The notes under the pieces are model-generated. The model saw only the letters and a program-made list of their open reading frames with translations. It was not told the DNA's origin and did no database searches. From positions 310,001 to 374,000 of the forward strand of contig JAEPMI010000005.1 of the NCBI GenBank assembly GCA_017644045.1: a stretch of DNA of 64,000 bases, given 5' to 3'. This document shows positions 52,933 through 62,487 of this stretch, in pieces. Both the position numbers and the translations under genes were made by a program. Position 1 is the stretch's first letter. Every line of letters begins with the position of its first letter. The DNA is from Deltaproteobacteria bacterium. GTDB lineage: Bacteria > Myxococcota_A > Polyangia > Polyangiales > Houyiibacteriaceae.

Positions 52933-53688
52933 ATGGAAGAGCTCTCGATCCTCTTGGCCCTCGGCCTCGTCGCTGGCTCCCTGTCCACCCTCGCGGGCCT
53001 CGGTGGTGGACTGGTCCTGACCCTGGCCCTCGCGACCCTCTGGGACCCGACGCGGGCACTGGCGACCGCGGCACCGGCGCTGCTGGTGGGCAACGTTCAC
53101 CGCATCGCGCTCTTCCGGAAGCACTTCGACGGGCGCTTCGTCGCCCCCTTCGTGCTCGGCGCCGTGCCCGGAGCGATCGCCGGCGGCCTCATGGCCGTGG
53201 CCCTCCCCGAGACGCTGCTCCGCTTCCTGATCCTCGGCACCGCGCTCGCGGCGACCGTCCACGAGCTCCGTGGTCGCCGTCGCGCCAAGCAGGGCGAGCG
53301 GACCTGGCGCCGGCCGGGCCCGCTCTTCATCGCGGGGGCCGCAGCGGTGGCCGGCGTCGTCACGGCCACCAGCGGCGGCGGCGGGCTCCTGCTCGGACCG
53401 CTGCTCCTCGCCGCTGGTGCACGCGGGGAACGCTTCCTGGTCAGCGCCTCGTCCATCGCGGTGTGCATGCACGTCGCCCGCATCGGCGCCTACGGGGCGA
53501 GCCATGTGGTCGGCGTCCAGACCTTCCTCGACGCCGGCGTCGTCGCCCTCGCGATCCTGGCCGGCAACGCGCTCGGCCGACGCGCCCGCGACCCTCTCGG
53601 GCTCACGGGCGAGTCGAAGCGGAGCACGCGGCTGACCTATGGCGTGCTCGGGGTGTCGATCACCCTCGCCGTCGCCGGCCTGGCCTGA
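52933..53688 (+). CDS. TauE/SafE-family anion exporter
   Basis: 251 residues with about eight membrane segments. Family motifs: LSTLAGLGGGLVLTLALAT at the start and VVTATSGGGGLLLGPLLLA at the second repeat. TauE/SafE proteins export sulfite, sulfoacetate or related anions. ATG 52933 is chosen because the longer frame (52867) begins inside the LysR palindrome. Controlled by the divergent LysR. Its stop overlaps the DUF2330 gene tail to tail by 29 bp. Confidence 0.85.
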   Translation: MEELSILLALGLVAGSLSTLAGLGGGLVLTLALATLWDPTRALATAAPALLVGNVHRIALFRKHFDGRFVAPFVLGAVPGAIAGGLMAVALPETLLRFLILGTALAATVHELRGRRRAKQGERTWRRPGPLFIAGAAAVAGVVTATSGGGGLLLGPLLLAAGARGERFLVSASSIAVCMHVARIGAYGASHVVGVQTFLDAGVVALAILAGNALGRRARDPLGLTGESKRSTRLTYGVLGVSITLAVAGLA

Positions 53689-55198
53689 GCGCGGCCAGCA
53701 CCAGCAGCACGGCGAAGACACCGCCGAGCCCGCTCGCGCCACCGACCGAGCAGCCCGCGCAGCCGCCCTCCCCGGCTCCGGCGGCGGGGGGCGGCGGCTG
53801 CGCCTCGGGCGCAGGCTCCGGATCCGGGTCGCCGGGCCGGAGCGCGATGGACTCGATCGGCTCGGCCACCAGCGCGCCGAGCGAGACCCGCGCAGCCGGG
53901 GTCGGACTCGCGCTCGGACCACCCGCCGCGGCCTGCGTCTGGTTCTGCTCGCCGCCGGGCGGTCCACCCCAGCGCCCACGCTGCGGCTCCTGGCAGTCCA
54001 TCGGGCCATCCCACTTGTGGAGGATCACGTAGCGGCCCTGGAAGTTGTTCATCGAGCCGAGGACCGCCGCCTCCTGCTCTTCGAGCTGTCCCTGCGGCCC
54101 GGGGATCCCGCGACCACCGACGATCGGCGGGGCGGCGCGGAAGACCAGATCGTGGTCCAGGTCTTCCTTCTCGTAGCGGTAGTGCAGCCGTGTCAGCACG
54201 AACGAGTACATGTCCCCGGCGAGCACGTCCGCCCCGAGGGTGCTCAGCTCGCTCGCGTCGAGCGCCGGCTCGGGGCAGGGATCGCAGCTCGTGGCGTCCC
54301 AGGCGTACTCCGTCACCACGGTGTTCGGGTTCCGCTCGCGGATGCGGTCGAAGAGCGCGCGGTAGAAGCCGCCGAAGGAGTCGCGCACCGCGTCCCGCAC
54401 CCGGATGTTGGTGGGGATGGTCGCGTTCTCGTAGTTGGCGACCTCGTAACGCTGACCGCGCGCGAGGACGTGCACGATGAGGTCCTGCACGCCTTGGCTG
54501 TTGAGGAGACCGAGGCGCACCGGCAGCGAGAAGGTGTCGCTGTCGTAGTGGACGCGGAGCGGAGAGAGCACCGCCCGGTTGCCCTCGAAGGTGACTCGCG
54601 AGGGGTCCACCTTGGCGACGAAGAACTTCGTGCCCGCCTCGACGTACGGACGCAGCACCGGCTCGGCGCCGTCGGGGATGTTGTACTCGTTCTGACGAAG
54701 CCAGGTGTCGAGCCCGCCCGAAACGCGCGCGCTGAGGATCACGATGTCGTACTCGCCGACCTCGAACTGCGCCTCGATGGTGACCCCGGTGTCCTCCTCG
54801 GGCGCCGAGGCGGTCTCGGTGATCGCTCCACCCGTGACGGCTTGAGCGAAGCGCATCATCGGCGGCGTCGGCGCGCAGGGATCCGCCTCCCAGTACTCGA
54901 CCAGGCGGGGCGCCGCGAGCTTGTCGACCCGCTCGAAGATGGAGGCGGGGAGCGTCTTCACGTTCTCTTCCTCGAGAACGACCGGCACCGGCACCACCAT
55001 CGCGAACGCCTCGGGCGGACCCTGGTAGTTGTTCTGCATCGAGAGCACGGTGGTCGTGCCCTCGCGCATCATCACGACCATGGTCGCGTCGTTGTAGAGC
55101 GAAGCGTCCGCCCCGCTGACGTAGAAACCACAGAAGGCGTGGGCCGTGCCCCCGCCGAACGTCGCGAACGCCGCTGCCAGGATGATGGTCTGTCGCAT
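53660..55198 (-). CDS. DUF2330 protein with MYXO-CTERM-like sorting tail
   Basis: 512 residues from ATG 55198, preceded by a perfect AGGAGG. Signal peptide (MRQTIILAAAFATFGGGTAHA) then FCGFYVSGADASLYNDATMV, the DUF2330 start. Internal conserved blocks: SMQNNYQGPPEAFAMVVPVP, YEVANYENATIPTNI. After a Pro/Gly-rich linker the C-terminus has CAGC, a hydrophobic stretch (GLGGVFAVLLVLAAL) and an Arg cluster (RPGRRRRG), the layout of MYXO-CTERM sorting signals that are processed and lipid-anchored to the surface. Function unknown. Confidence 0.85.
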   Translation of the reverse strand: MRQTIILAAAFATFGGGTAHAFCGFYVSGADASLYNDATMVVMMREGTTTVLSMQNNYQGPPEAFAMVVPVPVVLEEENVKTLPASIFERVDKLAAPRLVEYWEADPCAPTPPMMRFAQAVTGGAITETASAPEEDTGVTIEAQFEVGEYDIVILSARVSGGLDTWLRQNEYNIPDGAEPVLRPYVEAGTKFFVAKVDPSRVTFEGNRAVLSPLRVHYDSDTFSLPVRLGLLNSQGVQDLIVHVLARGQRYEVANYENATIPTNIRVRDAVRDSFGGFYRALFDRIRERNPNTVVTEYAWDATSCDPCPEPALDASELSTLGADVLAGDMYSFVLTRLHYRYEKEDLDHDLVFRAAPPIVGGRGIPGPQGQLEEQEAAVLGSMNNFQGRYVILHKWDGPMDCQEPQRGRWGGPPGGEQNQTQAAAGGPSASPTPAARVSLGALVAEPIESIALRPGDPDPEPAPEAQPPPPAAGAGEGGCAGCSVGGASGLGGVFAVLLVLAALRPGRRRRG

Positions 55199-55342
55199 TC
55201 GATCCCTCCTGAGGTCCTTGAGTACCACGAGCACCAGCGGAGCTTGGGTCCTCGCTGGCACGGAAACTGAACGATGAGGAGAGCGCGGACTTACACCGTG
55301 CCGCCCTGTGCCAAACGGACGGCCACCGCGCCCATTCGACTC

Positions 55343-56308
55343 ATGAACCGACTCCTCGCACTCCTCCCTGCCCTCCTCCTCGTCGCGTGTTTCGGCACCC
55401 ACGGCACCGACGACGGGCCGTCCGAAGACGCGCCCCGCCTCGACATGGGGACCGGCGAGATCGACGCTGGTCCGCGCCGGGGCGACCTGGGCCCCGGCCG
55501 TCCCGATGCAGGACCGCGAGTGCCCGATGGCGGCGGTCGCATCGACTGCAGCCCCCATCGCGCGAGCCTGACCTGCGGTGCCTCTCCACACTTCGCAGGC
55601 TCTTCGTTCGACCTACCCATCAGCATCGGCGGCGAGGGCGAGTGCTACTGCGGTGAGACCATCTACTGCGGCGTCTCGGTGCGGCCGGGCCCGACCGGTG
55701 AGCCGGTCGAGATCGACCTGAACACCGAGCTCTGTCACGGCGGCGCCCTCTGCGACGCTTGCTTCCCCTACATCGAGGGGAGCTGCCCCATCCCGGCGCT
55801 GCCGGCCGGCGAGTACCCGGTCTGGCTCAACGGCGAGCGCGCCTTCGACCTGGAGGTCCAGGGCGATTTCGTGGAGCAAGAGCAGTGCACCCGCGTCGCC
55901 GCGCCGGACTCGCTCGATTGCGGTCCCGTCGGCTGGCCGGCGCAGCGATTCGAGGCCGGCGAGATCTGCCATCAGGAGGACGTCTTCATCGGCACGCGAC
56001 CGACCATCACCGTGGTCGACACCTGCGCCACCTGTGGTCAGCAGCCGGGGCCCTGCACCGTGACCGTCGACGAGAGCGGCTTCGCGCCCGTGCTCCAGGT
56101 CGACGTGAGCCGGACCAACACGGCCTGCGACGTCGACTGCCCTGCCATCTGCATGCGCATGGAGCACCAGTGCGTGGTGCCCGACGGCCTCGCACCGGAG
56201 ACCGCCTACCAGGTCATCGTCAACGGCAGGAGCTTCGGCACGACCATCACCGCCAGCACCTTCGGCGGTGGTGAGGAGACCTGCGTCGGCTTCCTCGCGG
56301 GCGGCTGA
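55343..56308 (+). CDS. Cysteine-rich lipoprotein
   Basis: 321 residues, ATG 55343, lipobox LLVAC. An Asp/Gly/Pro linker is followed by a cysteine-rich body (about 22 Cys) with strand-like repeats (CYCGETIYCGVSVRPGPTGE; TCATCGQQPGPCTVTVDESG). Not recognised beyond that. It is divergent from the DUF2330 gene (144 bp between the start codons) and may share a regulatory region. Confidence 0.65.
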   Translation: MNRLLALLPALLLVACFGTHGTDDGPSEDAPRLDMGTGEIDAGPRRGDLGPGRPDAGPRVPDGGGRIDCSPHRASLTCGASPHFAGSSFDLPISIGGEGECYCGETIYCGVSVRPGPTGEPVEIDLNTELCHGGALCDACFPYIEGSCPIPALPAGEYPVWLNGERAFDLEVQGDFVEQEQCTRVAAPDSLDCGPVGWPAQRFEAGEICHQEDVFIGTRPTITVVDTCATCGQQPGPCTVTVDESGFAPVLQVDVSRTNTACDVDCPAICMRMEHQCVVPDGLAPETAYQVIVNGRSFGTTITASTFGGGEETCVGFLAGG

Positions 56309-56357
56309 GCGCCCTCGAAACACGAGCCGCCAGCCCGATCGGCGCTATGATGCCGCC

Positions 56358-57548
56358 GTGGCCAACCTCGGCTATCTGCAGGTCGTTCGGCACTGCAACC
56401 ACGTGTGCGGGTTCTGCTCGAACCCGACGACGCCGTACAGCCACGACCTGAGCTCGATGAAGACCCTCGTCGACGACTTCGTCGAGCGCGGCTACTTCGG
56501 GATCATCCTCACCGGTGGCGAGCCCACCCTGCACCCGGAGCTGCCGGCGGTGGCCCGCTACGCGCGCGATCGCGGGCTGCACGTCCGGATGATCACCAAC
56601 GGCCACCGGCTGGCGGAGCGCCCCTTCGCGGAGGCCATGGCCGACGCCGGTCTGCAGCTCGTTCACGTCTCCATCTACTCGGTGGACCCGGGGATCGAAG
56701 CCGAGCTCCGAGGCACCGAGGGCACCCTCGATCGCGCCTTCGCGGCGATCGACAACGCGCTGAGCGTCGGCCTCGAGGTGAACATCAACTGCGTCATCAA
56801 CCGGATGAACTCGAGCCACCTCGACCGGAACGTGAAGGTGCTCACCGAGCGCTTTCCCGGGCTGAGGCACTTCGTGTGGAACAACCTCGACCCCTCGATG
56901 GGCCGCGCGGAGGTCAACCAGGAGCAGTACACCCCGCGACTCGCGGACTTCGAGCTCTCGCTGCACCGCGCGATGCGCCACCTCCACAAGACCGGTCGCA
57001 CCTTCCGCGTCGAGAAGGTGCCGCTCTGCTACATGACCGACTTCGCCTGGGCCAGCACCGAGACCCGGAAGATCGTGAAGGGCGAGGAGCGCATCGTGTA
57101 CTTCCTCGACGCCAAGCAAGGCGTTCGCCAGACCGAGTGGGACCACCTCTACGCGCCCGGCTGTGCGCGGTGCACGCTGCGTGAGATCTGCGGTGGCCTC
57201 TTCGATCGGGGTGATGGCTACGACCCCGCCGAGCTCGCGCCGGTCTTCGTGGACCGTGACCAGGTCGTGGAGACGATCCTGAACGACGCGAGCGACCCGG
57301 CGCGCGAGCGAATGAGCCTCGACCGGTGGCGCGAGGTCCACGCGGAGCGAGTCGCGAGGGCGAAGGCCGAAGCGAGCGAGGCGTCGAACGACGAGCGAAA
57401 GCACCTCCCGGTGGTCGGTCAGATCACCGACAAGAGCATGCGCCGCTTCGAGGCGAAGCGCCGCGCCGAAGGCAAGCGGACCGCCGAGCGAAACCTGCAG
57501 ATGGAGCGCCTCAGCGAGCAGCTCCCGAGCGAACCGGACGAACGATGA
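56358..57548 (+). CDS. Radical SAM protein
   Basis: 396 residues, GTG 56358, placing the cluster motif C13-NHV-C17-GF-C20 at the N-terminus as usual. Other radical SAM features: LTGGEPTLHPELPAV, MITNGHRL, VSIYSVDPGIEAELRG. A C-terminal CARCTLREICGG triplet of cysteines could bind a second cluster, as in SPASM-like proteins. The last 70 residues are charged and helical. It overlaps rsgA by 4 bp (ATGA), so both are co-transcribed. Substrate unknown. Confidence 0.8.
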   Translation: MANLGYLQVVRHCNHVCGFCSNPTTPYSHDLSSMKTLVDDFVERGYFGIILTGGEPTLHPELPAVARYARDRGLHVRMITNGHRLAERPFAEAMADAGLQLVHVSIYSVDPGIEAELRGTEGTLDRAFAAIDNALSVGLEVNINCVINRMNSSHLDRNVKVLTERFPGLRHFVWNNLDPSMGRAEVNQEQYTPRLADFELSLHRAMRHLHKTGRTFRVEKVPLCYMTDFAWASTETRKIVKGEERIVYFLDAKQGVRQTEWDHLYAPGCARCTLREICGGLFDRGDGYDPAELAPVFVDRDQVVETILNDASDPARERMSLDRWREVHAERVARAKAEASEASNDERKHLPVVGQITDKSMRRFEAKRRAEGKRTAERNLQMERLSEQLPSEPDER

Positions 57549-58456
57549 GCGAGACGGAGCTCCTGCGGGGGCGAGTGCTGAAGACCACGAGCGGCTTCGC
57601 CTACGTGCAGACCGACGACGGGGTCCTGACCTGCAAGGTCCGGGGCCGACTCAAGAAGAAGGACCGGCGCACCGATCTGGTCGTCCTCGGCGACGAGGTC
57701 GAGGTGCAGCCTCTCCCCGAGGGCGAGGGACTCGTCGAGAAGGTCCTGCCCCGACGGACCCGCTTCTCGCGCGTGCACCCGGCACGAGGCGGCGGTCACC
57801 GGGAGGACGTGCTGATCGCCAACCTCGACACGCTCGCCATCGTCTTCGCCCACGGCGACCCGCCCTTCCACCCGCGGATGCTCGACCGCTTCCTGATCGT
57901 CGCGGAGCACAACGACGTCAGGCCCGTGATCGTCGCGAACAAGATGGACCGCGCCGAGCCGGAGGTGACCGAGCGCTTTCGCCGCTACCGAGAGCTCGGC
58001 TACACGCTCCACGAGACGAGCGCGACGGATGGAGCCGGTATCGACGCGCTCCGCGAAGAGGTCGCGGGCTCCACCGTCGCCTTCGTCGGCCCCTCGGGCG
58101 TCGGCAAGAGCAGCCTGCTCAACGCGCTCGATCCCGAGCTCGAGCAAGCGGTCGCCCAGACCTCGACCGCACACGGCAAGGGTCGCCACACCACCCGGGT
58201 AGCGACGCTCTTTCCCTTCGCCGGTGGCTACCTGGCCGACACGCCCGGGATCCGCGAGCTCGGGCTCTGGCAGATCCCGGACGACGAGCTCGACCGCTGC
58301 TTCCCCGAGATGCGCCCGCTGCTCGGCCAGTGCGGCTTCAGGAACTGCAAGCACCTGAGCGAGCCGCGCTGCGCCATTCAGGACGCAGTCGGTACCCGCA
58401 TCGACCCCGAGCGCTACGAGAGCTATCGCCGGCTCGTCACCGGCGAAGAGCGATGA
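57545..58456 (+). CDS. rsgA: Ribosome small-subunit GTPase RsgA
   Basis: 303 residues. The circularly permuted GTPase order is seen: G4 NKMD, then G1 GPSGVGKSSLLNAL, then G3 DTPGIRELG. An OB-fold precedes it, and the zinc-binding C-terminus reads QCGFRNCKHLSEPRC. It matures the 30S subunit near the decoding site. ATGA overlap with the radical SAM gene. Confidence 0.95.
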   Translation: MSETELLRGRVLKTTSGFAYVQTDDGVLTCKVRGRLKKKDRRTDLVVLGDEVEVQPLPEGEGLVEKVLPRRTRFSRVHPARGGGHREDVLIANLDTLAIVFAHGDPPFHPRMLDRFLIVAEHNDVRPVIVANKMDRAEPEVTERFRRYRELGYTLHETSATDGAGIDALREEVAGSTVAFVGPSGVGKSSLLNALDPELEQAVAQTSTAHGKGRHTTRVATLFPFAGGYLADTPGIRELGLWQIPDDELDRCFPEMRPLLGQCGFRNCKHLSEPRCAIQDAVGTRIDPERYESYRRLVTGEER

Positions 58457-58460
58457 GCGA

Positions 58461-59234
58461 TCAGAAGTAGATGGTGCCGCCGAGGTGCGGCATCAGGAAG
58501 AACTGGGTGCCGTCGTTGTCGTAGTCGGCGAAGGCGTCCGAGACCGGGAAGGCCACGACCATGTCCAGGCCGACCTCGAGGCCGAAGCGCGCGGTGACTT
58601 CGATGGCGAGCCCGGCGCCGACGGTCACGCCCGGCTCGAAGAGGTACTCGGAGGTGTAGGCCGAGCTCGGGTAGTTCCAGAACTGCAGTCGAAGGCCGGC
58701 GTCGATCACCGGCACGAATCGGGTGCGATTGAGGATCTGCAGCCGAATGCCGACGCTCGCCCAGATGGCGTTCAGGTTCGTGGCGCCGTCCGTGATCGGG
58801 ATGCGACGGGATGCTTCGTCGCTCAGGAAGTTGGTCGAGATGCCGATCTTCACCTGGGGCACGACCATCCCGAACTCGTAGCCGAAGCGGAGGTGCGCGC
58901 CCACGCCCGGTCGAACGAGGGACGTGTTCGTCAGGAAGATGGGCACGTCGAGCGCGAGGCTCAGCTGGCGGCCGAGCCGCTCGGGCTGCTGCTGCTGCTG
59001 GGCGTTCGGGTCGTTTGGATCCGCGTAGACCGGCTCTTCGACGTACTCACCCTGCTGGGCCCCATCGTCGACGTACTGGTCGTCTTCGTACCCGGTGTTG
59101 TCGTCCTCGATGTAGTTCGGGTCCTGATCCCCGCTGCCTTCGTCGACGAAGACCTGGCCCGGATCGTCCTGTGCGAACGCCAGGCTGGGGAGGACGAGAG
59201 CGAAGAGGAGAGTGAGGCTGAGCTTGGATCGCAT
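58461..59234 (-). CDS. Outer-membrane beta-barrel protein with acidic N-terminal linker
   Basis: 257 residues from ATG 59234. Signal peptide (MRSKLSLTLLFALVLPSLAFA), then a Tyr/Asp/Gln-rich linker (DPNDPNAQQQQQ) and a barrel of alternating strands (LSLALDVPIFLTNTSLV; HLRFGYEFGMVVPQVKIGI) that ends FFLMPHLGGTIYF, a typical terminal-Phe barrel strand. Function unknown. It stops 4 bp from rsgA, tail to tail. Confidence 0.68.
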   Translation of the reverse strand: MRSKLSLTLLFALVLPSLAFAQDDPGQVFVDEGSGDQDPNYIEDDNTGYEDDQYVDDGAQQGEYVEEPVYADPNDPNAQQQQQPERLGRQLSLALDVPIFLTNTSLVRPGVGAHLRFGYEFGMVVPQVKIGISTNFLSDEASRRIPITDGATNLNAIWASVGIRLQILNRTRFVPVIDAGLRLQFWNYPSSAYTSEYLFEPGVTVGAGLAIEVTARFGLEVGLDMVVAFPVSDAFADYDNDGTQFFLMPHLGGTIYF

Positions 59235-59341
59235 GGTGGCTCCGATGGACCGGTTCCTTGGTCGCGCCCCATCGTAGGGGGAACGACGCAAAGTGGCGAC
59301 GAATTGGCCCGCCCCGAGATTCAGCGCAAGCGCCGTGGGCT

Positions 59342-60139
59342 TCAGAGCTCGACCGGCTCGGGAGTGAAGGGGGTCGGCGCGGGGAGCTCCCAGGCGTCCT
59401 CGAACTCGACGATCTTGTCGTCTTCGTCGCGAACGCGGACGGTCAGCTCGAGCACGATGTTGCCGGCCGTGGTGCCGCTCATGCCGAGCGCCGCCCGCAC
59501 GCCGACGAGCGCCGGGATCACCTCCGGGATGTACATCTGCGAGCGCGGGTCGGTGGCGCTGTGGTTGTCGCGGTGGACGACCTGGTTGGCGTTCGGCGCG
59601 CCGTTGACCACGGTCGCCAGGTCGACGGCGACCTCCTCGAGCTCCGCCTCGCGCACGGTGCCGGTGATTCGCTCGAGGGGACCGAGCTCGATGTGGCGCT
59701 CCCACTGGGAGAGGTCCGGGATGATCTCTTCCTCCCCCTCTTGAATGCCGGGGACGTACTCGTTGAACTCGTTGATGCCGTTGAAGGCCACCATGATCCG
59801 GTGCTCCCGGTCATCCAGGTTGATCACCGCCCAGTCGATCTCGATGGCGTAGTCGCCCTGCTCGACCCACGGCGCCCGCGGGAAGGGCACTGGCGCTTCG
59901 GCGCTGAGGTCGGCCATCTGGGAGTCGGACGGCGGATCGACGGTCAGCTCCACCCGCTGTTCGACCAGGAAGAACGCTTCGTCCTCTCCTTCGAAGAAGG
60001 CCGGCGTCGCCTCGGTCATGGCGAACTGGTAGAAGGGCACCTCACCGACGTGCGCGTGATCGGCACAGCTCGTGAGCGCGACGACCGAGAGAAGAGCCGC
60101 CCAACGGGCGGGTCCGCGGAAGGGGAGAGCGCCGTTCAT
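59342..60139 (-). CDS. Lipoprotein of unknown function
   Basis: 265 residues from ATG 60139, lipobox LTSC after a hydrophobic stretch (WAALLSVVALTSC). The mature part is acidic and strand-rich with a long loop (YAIEIDWAVINLDDREHRIM; VNGAPNANQVVHRDNHS). Only the lipid-anchor cysteine is obvious. Not recognised. Confidence 0.6.
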   Translation of the reverse strand: MNGALPFRGPARWAALLSVVALTSCADHAHVGEVPFYQFAMTEATPAFFEGEDEAFFLVEQRVELTVDPPSDSQMADLSAEAPVPFPRAPWVEQGDYAIEIDWAVINLDDREHRIMVAFNGINEFNEYVPGIQEGEEEIIPDLSQWERHIELGPLERITGTVREAELEEVAVDLATVVNGAPNANQVVHRDNHSATDPRSQMYIPEVIPALVGVRAALGMSGTTAGNIVLELTVRVRDEDDKIVEFEDAWELPAPTPFTPEPVEL

Positions 60140-60242
60140 GCTGCGTATCTTAGCAGCGGAACGGCCCGGAACCACAGGCCCAAGAGCGCGGATGGTCGAC
60201 CAGGCCTGCTTCGGCCTGCTACAAACGCCTTGGAGGGAACAC

Positions 60243-60614
60243 GTGTCGACGAGCGATCACGACAAACTGGGGAAAGCCGTGGGCGGTCGCACCATGCAGC
60301 TCGACGCGCTCCCGGAGGAGCTCATCGACGGGCTCGTGGGTGAAGGCTCGGGCTATCAGCTCGCGGACGAAGCCGGCGCCGGACCGAGTGCCCCGCCGCC
60401 CCTTCCCCCGCGAAGCAGCGCCCCGGCGGGTCCACCCGCCCCCGCCGGTGACTCGAAGAAGACCATGATCATCGCGATCGTGGTGGCGGTGCTGATGGCC
60501 GTCGCCGGCGTCGTGGTCGGCACGATGGTCCTGGGGGAAGAAGATCCCCCGCCCGCCGAAACGGACACGTTGCCCGACATCGACTTCGGCGACATCGAAG
60601 TCCAGTCTCATTGA
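60243..60614 (+). CDS. Small single-pass membrane protein with Pro-rich linker
   Basis: 123 residues from GTG 60243, chosen because GGAGGG (60232-60237) precedes it at 5 bp. A helical N-terminus (GRTMQLDALPEELIDGL), a Pro/Ala linker, one membrane segment (MIIAIVVAVLMAVAGVVVG) and a short acidic tail. It is probably inserted with the N-terminus in the cytoplasm. Not recognised. Confidence 0.55.
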   Translation: MSTSDHDKLGKAVGGRTMQLDALPEELIDGLVGEGSGYQLADEAGAGPSAPPPLPPRSSAPAGPPAPAGDSKKTMIIAIVVAVLMAVAGVVVGTMVLGEEDPPPAETDTLPDIDFGDIEVQSH

Positions 60615-60620
60615 GCCGCG

Positions 60621-61292
60621 TCAGAAGACGTAGCGGAGGTAGAGGGCGCCGTGAATGCCCAGGGCGATGTCGCCGCTGGGGCCCTCCAGGTTGGAGTGCA
60701 CGCGGGCGCCACCCTGTAGACCGATCGAGTGGTGGCGGTTCCTCATGTGCCAGTCGAGGCCGACGCTGCCGCCGTAGATGAGCCCGACCTCGTCGGCCTG
60801 GTCCAGGCCATAGGTGCTGAGCACGTCGGTGGTCGAGAAGCCGATGCCGACCTCACCGGCGAGCCAGAGCCCGACCCGTGCGGAAGCGTTCGCCTGGAGC
60901 CGCAGCTGAATCAGGAAATCGAGGACGTCGAAGACCGTCGGGCTCGGCGGCGGCGCGGCGTCGGTCCCGTGCATCGAGAGCTCGGCCGCGGCGCTGACCC
61001 AGAACCAGCTGGTCAGCTCGTAGCCGAACGAGATCTGAGCGATGGGACCGGCCTTGGCGTAGTCACCGACGCCACCGAGGAACCCTCGGGCGCCCAGGTG
61101 GGCCTCGAGGAACCACCCGTGCGCATAGAGGTCGCGGGTGATCTCGATCGCCTCGGGCGGCAGGCGCTCGACGTCGAGCCGCGTGACGTCGGGCTCCTCG
61201 ACGAAAGCCTCCTGCGCCTGCGCGGCCGCAGGGACCAGCAGCGTAGCGATGGCTCCGGCGAGAAGAGGGGTGAGCAGGCCAAGCGCGCGCAC
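60621..61292 (-). CDS. Outer-membrane beta-barrel protein
   Basis: 223 residues from GTG 61292 (AAGGGGG in front); GTG 61307 would add five residues. The signal peptide ends near AAAQAQ. The body has a conserved-looking start (EITRDLYAHGWFLEAHLGA) followed by alternating strands and a terminal IHGALYLRYVF strand with C-terminal Phe. It belongs with the small barrels at 607 and 58461 in style. Function unknown. Confidence 0.62.
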   Translation of the reverse strand: MRALGLLTPLLAGAIATLLVPAAAQAQEAFVEEPDVTRLDVERLPPEAIEITRDLYAHGWFLEAHLGARGFLGGVGDYAKAGPIAQISFGYELTSWFWVSAAAELSMHGTDAAPPPSPTVFDVLDFLIQLRLQANASARVGLWLAGEVGIGFSTTDVLSTYGLDQADEVGLIYGGSVGLDWHMRNRHHSIGLQGGARVHSNLEGPSGDIALGIHGALYLRYVF

Positions 61293-61503
61293 ACCCCCTT
61301 CTACCACACCCGGACCCGACGCGAGCGAGCCTCGCGCGCCGATCGAGCCCCGATGGACGATTCCAGTGGAGCGCGTGGCGCTCTTCATCGGGCTGGCGCT
61401 CGAGACCGTCGGCGTGGTCGACCTGCGCGGCCGAGAGCTGCGTTCCCCGGGCCGTGACCGTCGCCGGGTGGCATCGCCCTTCACCGGTACTATCCCTGAA
61501 CCC

Positions 61504-62487
61504 GTGATCGCACCTGCCCCCGACTACCCGGCGTCCCAGGCCGACCCCGGCGAGCCCCGCGCGCCCACGCTCGGGCAGCCGGCCGAGCCGCCACGCGGCT
61601 GGAAGCGCGCGCGCCTTCCAGCCATCGCCGCCATCTTCGGCGCGGTCGGCGGCATCATCATCGCGATCGGCAGCAACGTCGCGCTCGCCATCGTCCCCGC
61701 GGTCATGGTCGCCTCCGAGGGGCTCACCGACCCGGTGGAAGTCCAGGAGCGGGTGATGGACATGGTGATGACGCTGCCCTTCGTGGCCGGAAGCGTCCTC
61801 CTGCTCGGGCTCGGTCTGGTCGGTGGTCCCTTCGCCGCGGCCTTCTTCTCCAAGACCTCCTTCAAGGAGGGCCTCGGCTTCCGGGGCGCCCACCCTGCGG
61901 CCTTCGTGCTCGGGCCGATCGGCATCCTCACCCTCGGCCCGCTCTCGGACCTGCTCGTCCGCGCGATGACCTCCGTCTTCCCCGACGCGACCTTCGGCGC
62001 GCTCGAGAGCATCGAGAAGCTCACCCAGTCCTACGGCTTCTGGGCGCTCTTCCCCTTCATCGCGCTCGCCCCGGGGTTCACCGAGGAGATCTTCTTCCGC
62101 GGGCTCGTCCAGCGGTCACTGGGGAACGTGGGCATCAAGGCGATCGTCATCTCCGCGCTCACTTTCTCCTTCTTCCACCTCGACCCGCATCACGTCGCGG
62201 GCGTGCTCCCACTCGGTCTGTACCTGGCGTGGCTCGCGGCCCGCACCGGCAGCCTCTGGGTGACCATCGTGACGCACGCGGCGAACAACGCCGTCGCGCT
62301 CCTCGCCAGTCAGCTGACCGTCGACGCGGTCGATCCGAACGAGACGCTCCCCTGGTGGACCGTCCCCATCGGCCTCGCGCTCTGCGCGCTCTGCGTCTAC
62401 GGCATCCACTACTTCACCCGAGACCGCGATCGCCACGAAGGCCCGGTCTCCGCACCCGACGGCACCGAACGGATCCTCGCCCCATGA
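61504..62487 (+). CDS. CPBP-family intramembrane glutamic endopeptidase
   Basis: 327 residues from GTG 61504 (start uncertain; no clear ribosome site). About eight membrane segments. CPBP/Abi motifs: TEEIFFRGLVQRSL (EExxxR), FSFFHLDPHHV and THAANNAVALL (HxxxN), which form the glutamic-protease site. Homologues process prenylated or signal peptides, or take part in bacteriocin immunity. ATGA overlap with the methyltransferase gene. Confidence 0.82.
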   Translation: MIAPAPDYPASQADPGEPRAPTLGQPAEPPRGWKRARLPAIAAIFGAVGGIIIAIGSNVALAIVPAVMVASEGLTDPVEVQERVMDMVMTLPFVAGSVLLLGLGLVGGPFAAAFFSKTSFKEGLGFRGAHPAAFVLGPIGILTLGPLSDLLVRAMTSVFPDATFGALESIEKLTQSYGFWALFPFIALAPGFTEEIFFRGLVQRSLGNVGIKAIVISALTFSFFHLDPHHVAGVLPLGLYLAWLAARTGSLWVTIVTHAANNAVALLASQLTVDAVDPNETLPWWTVPIGLALCALCVYGIHYFTRDRDRHEGPVSAPDGTERILAP

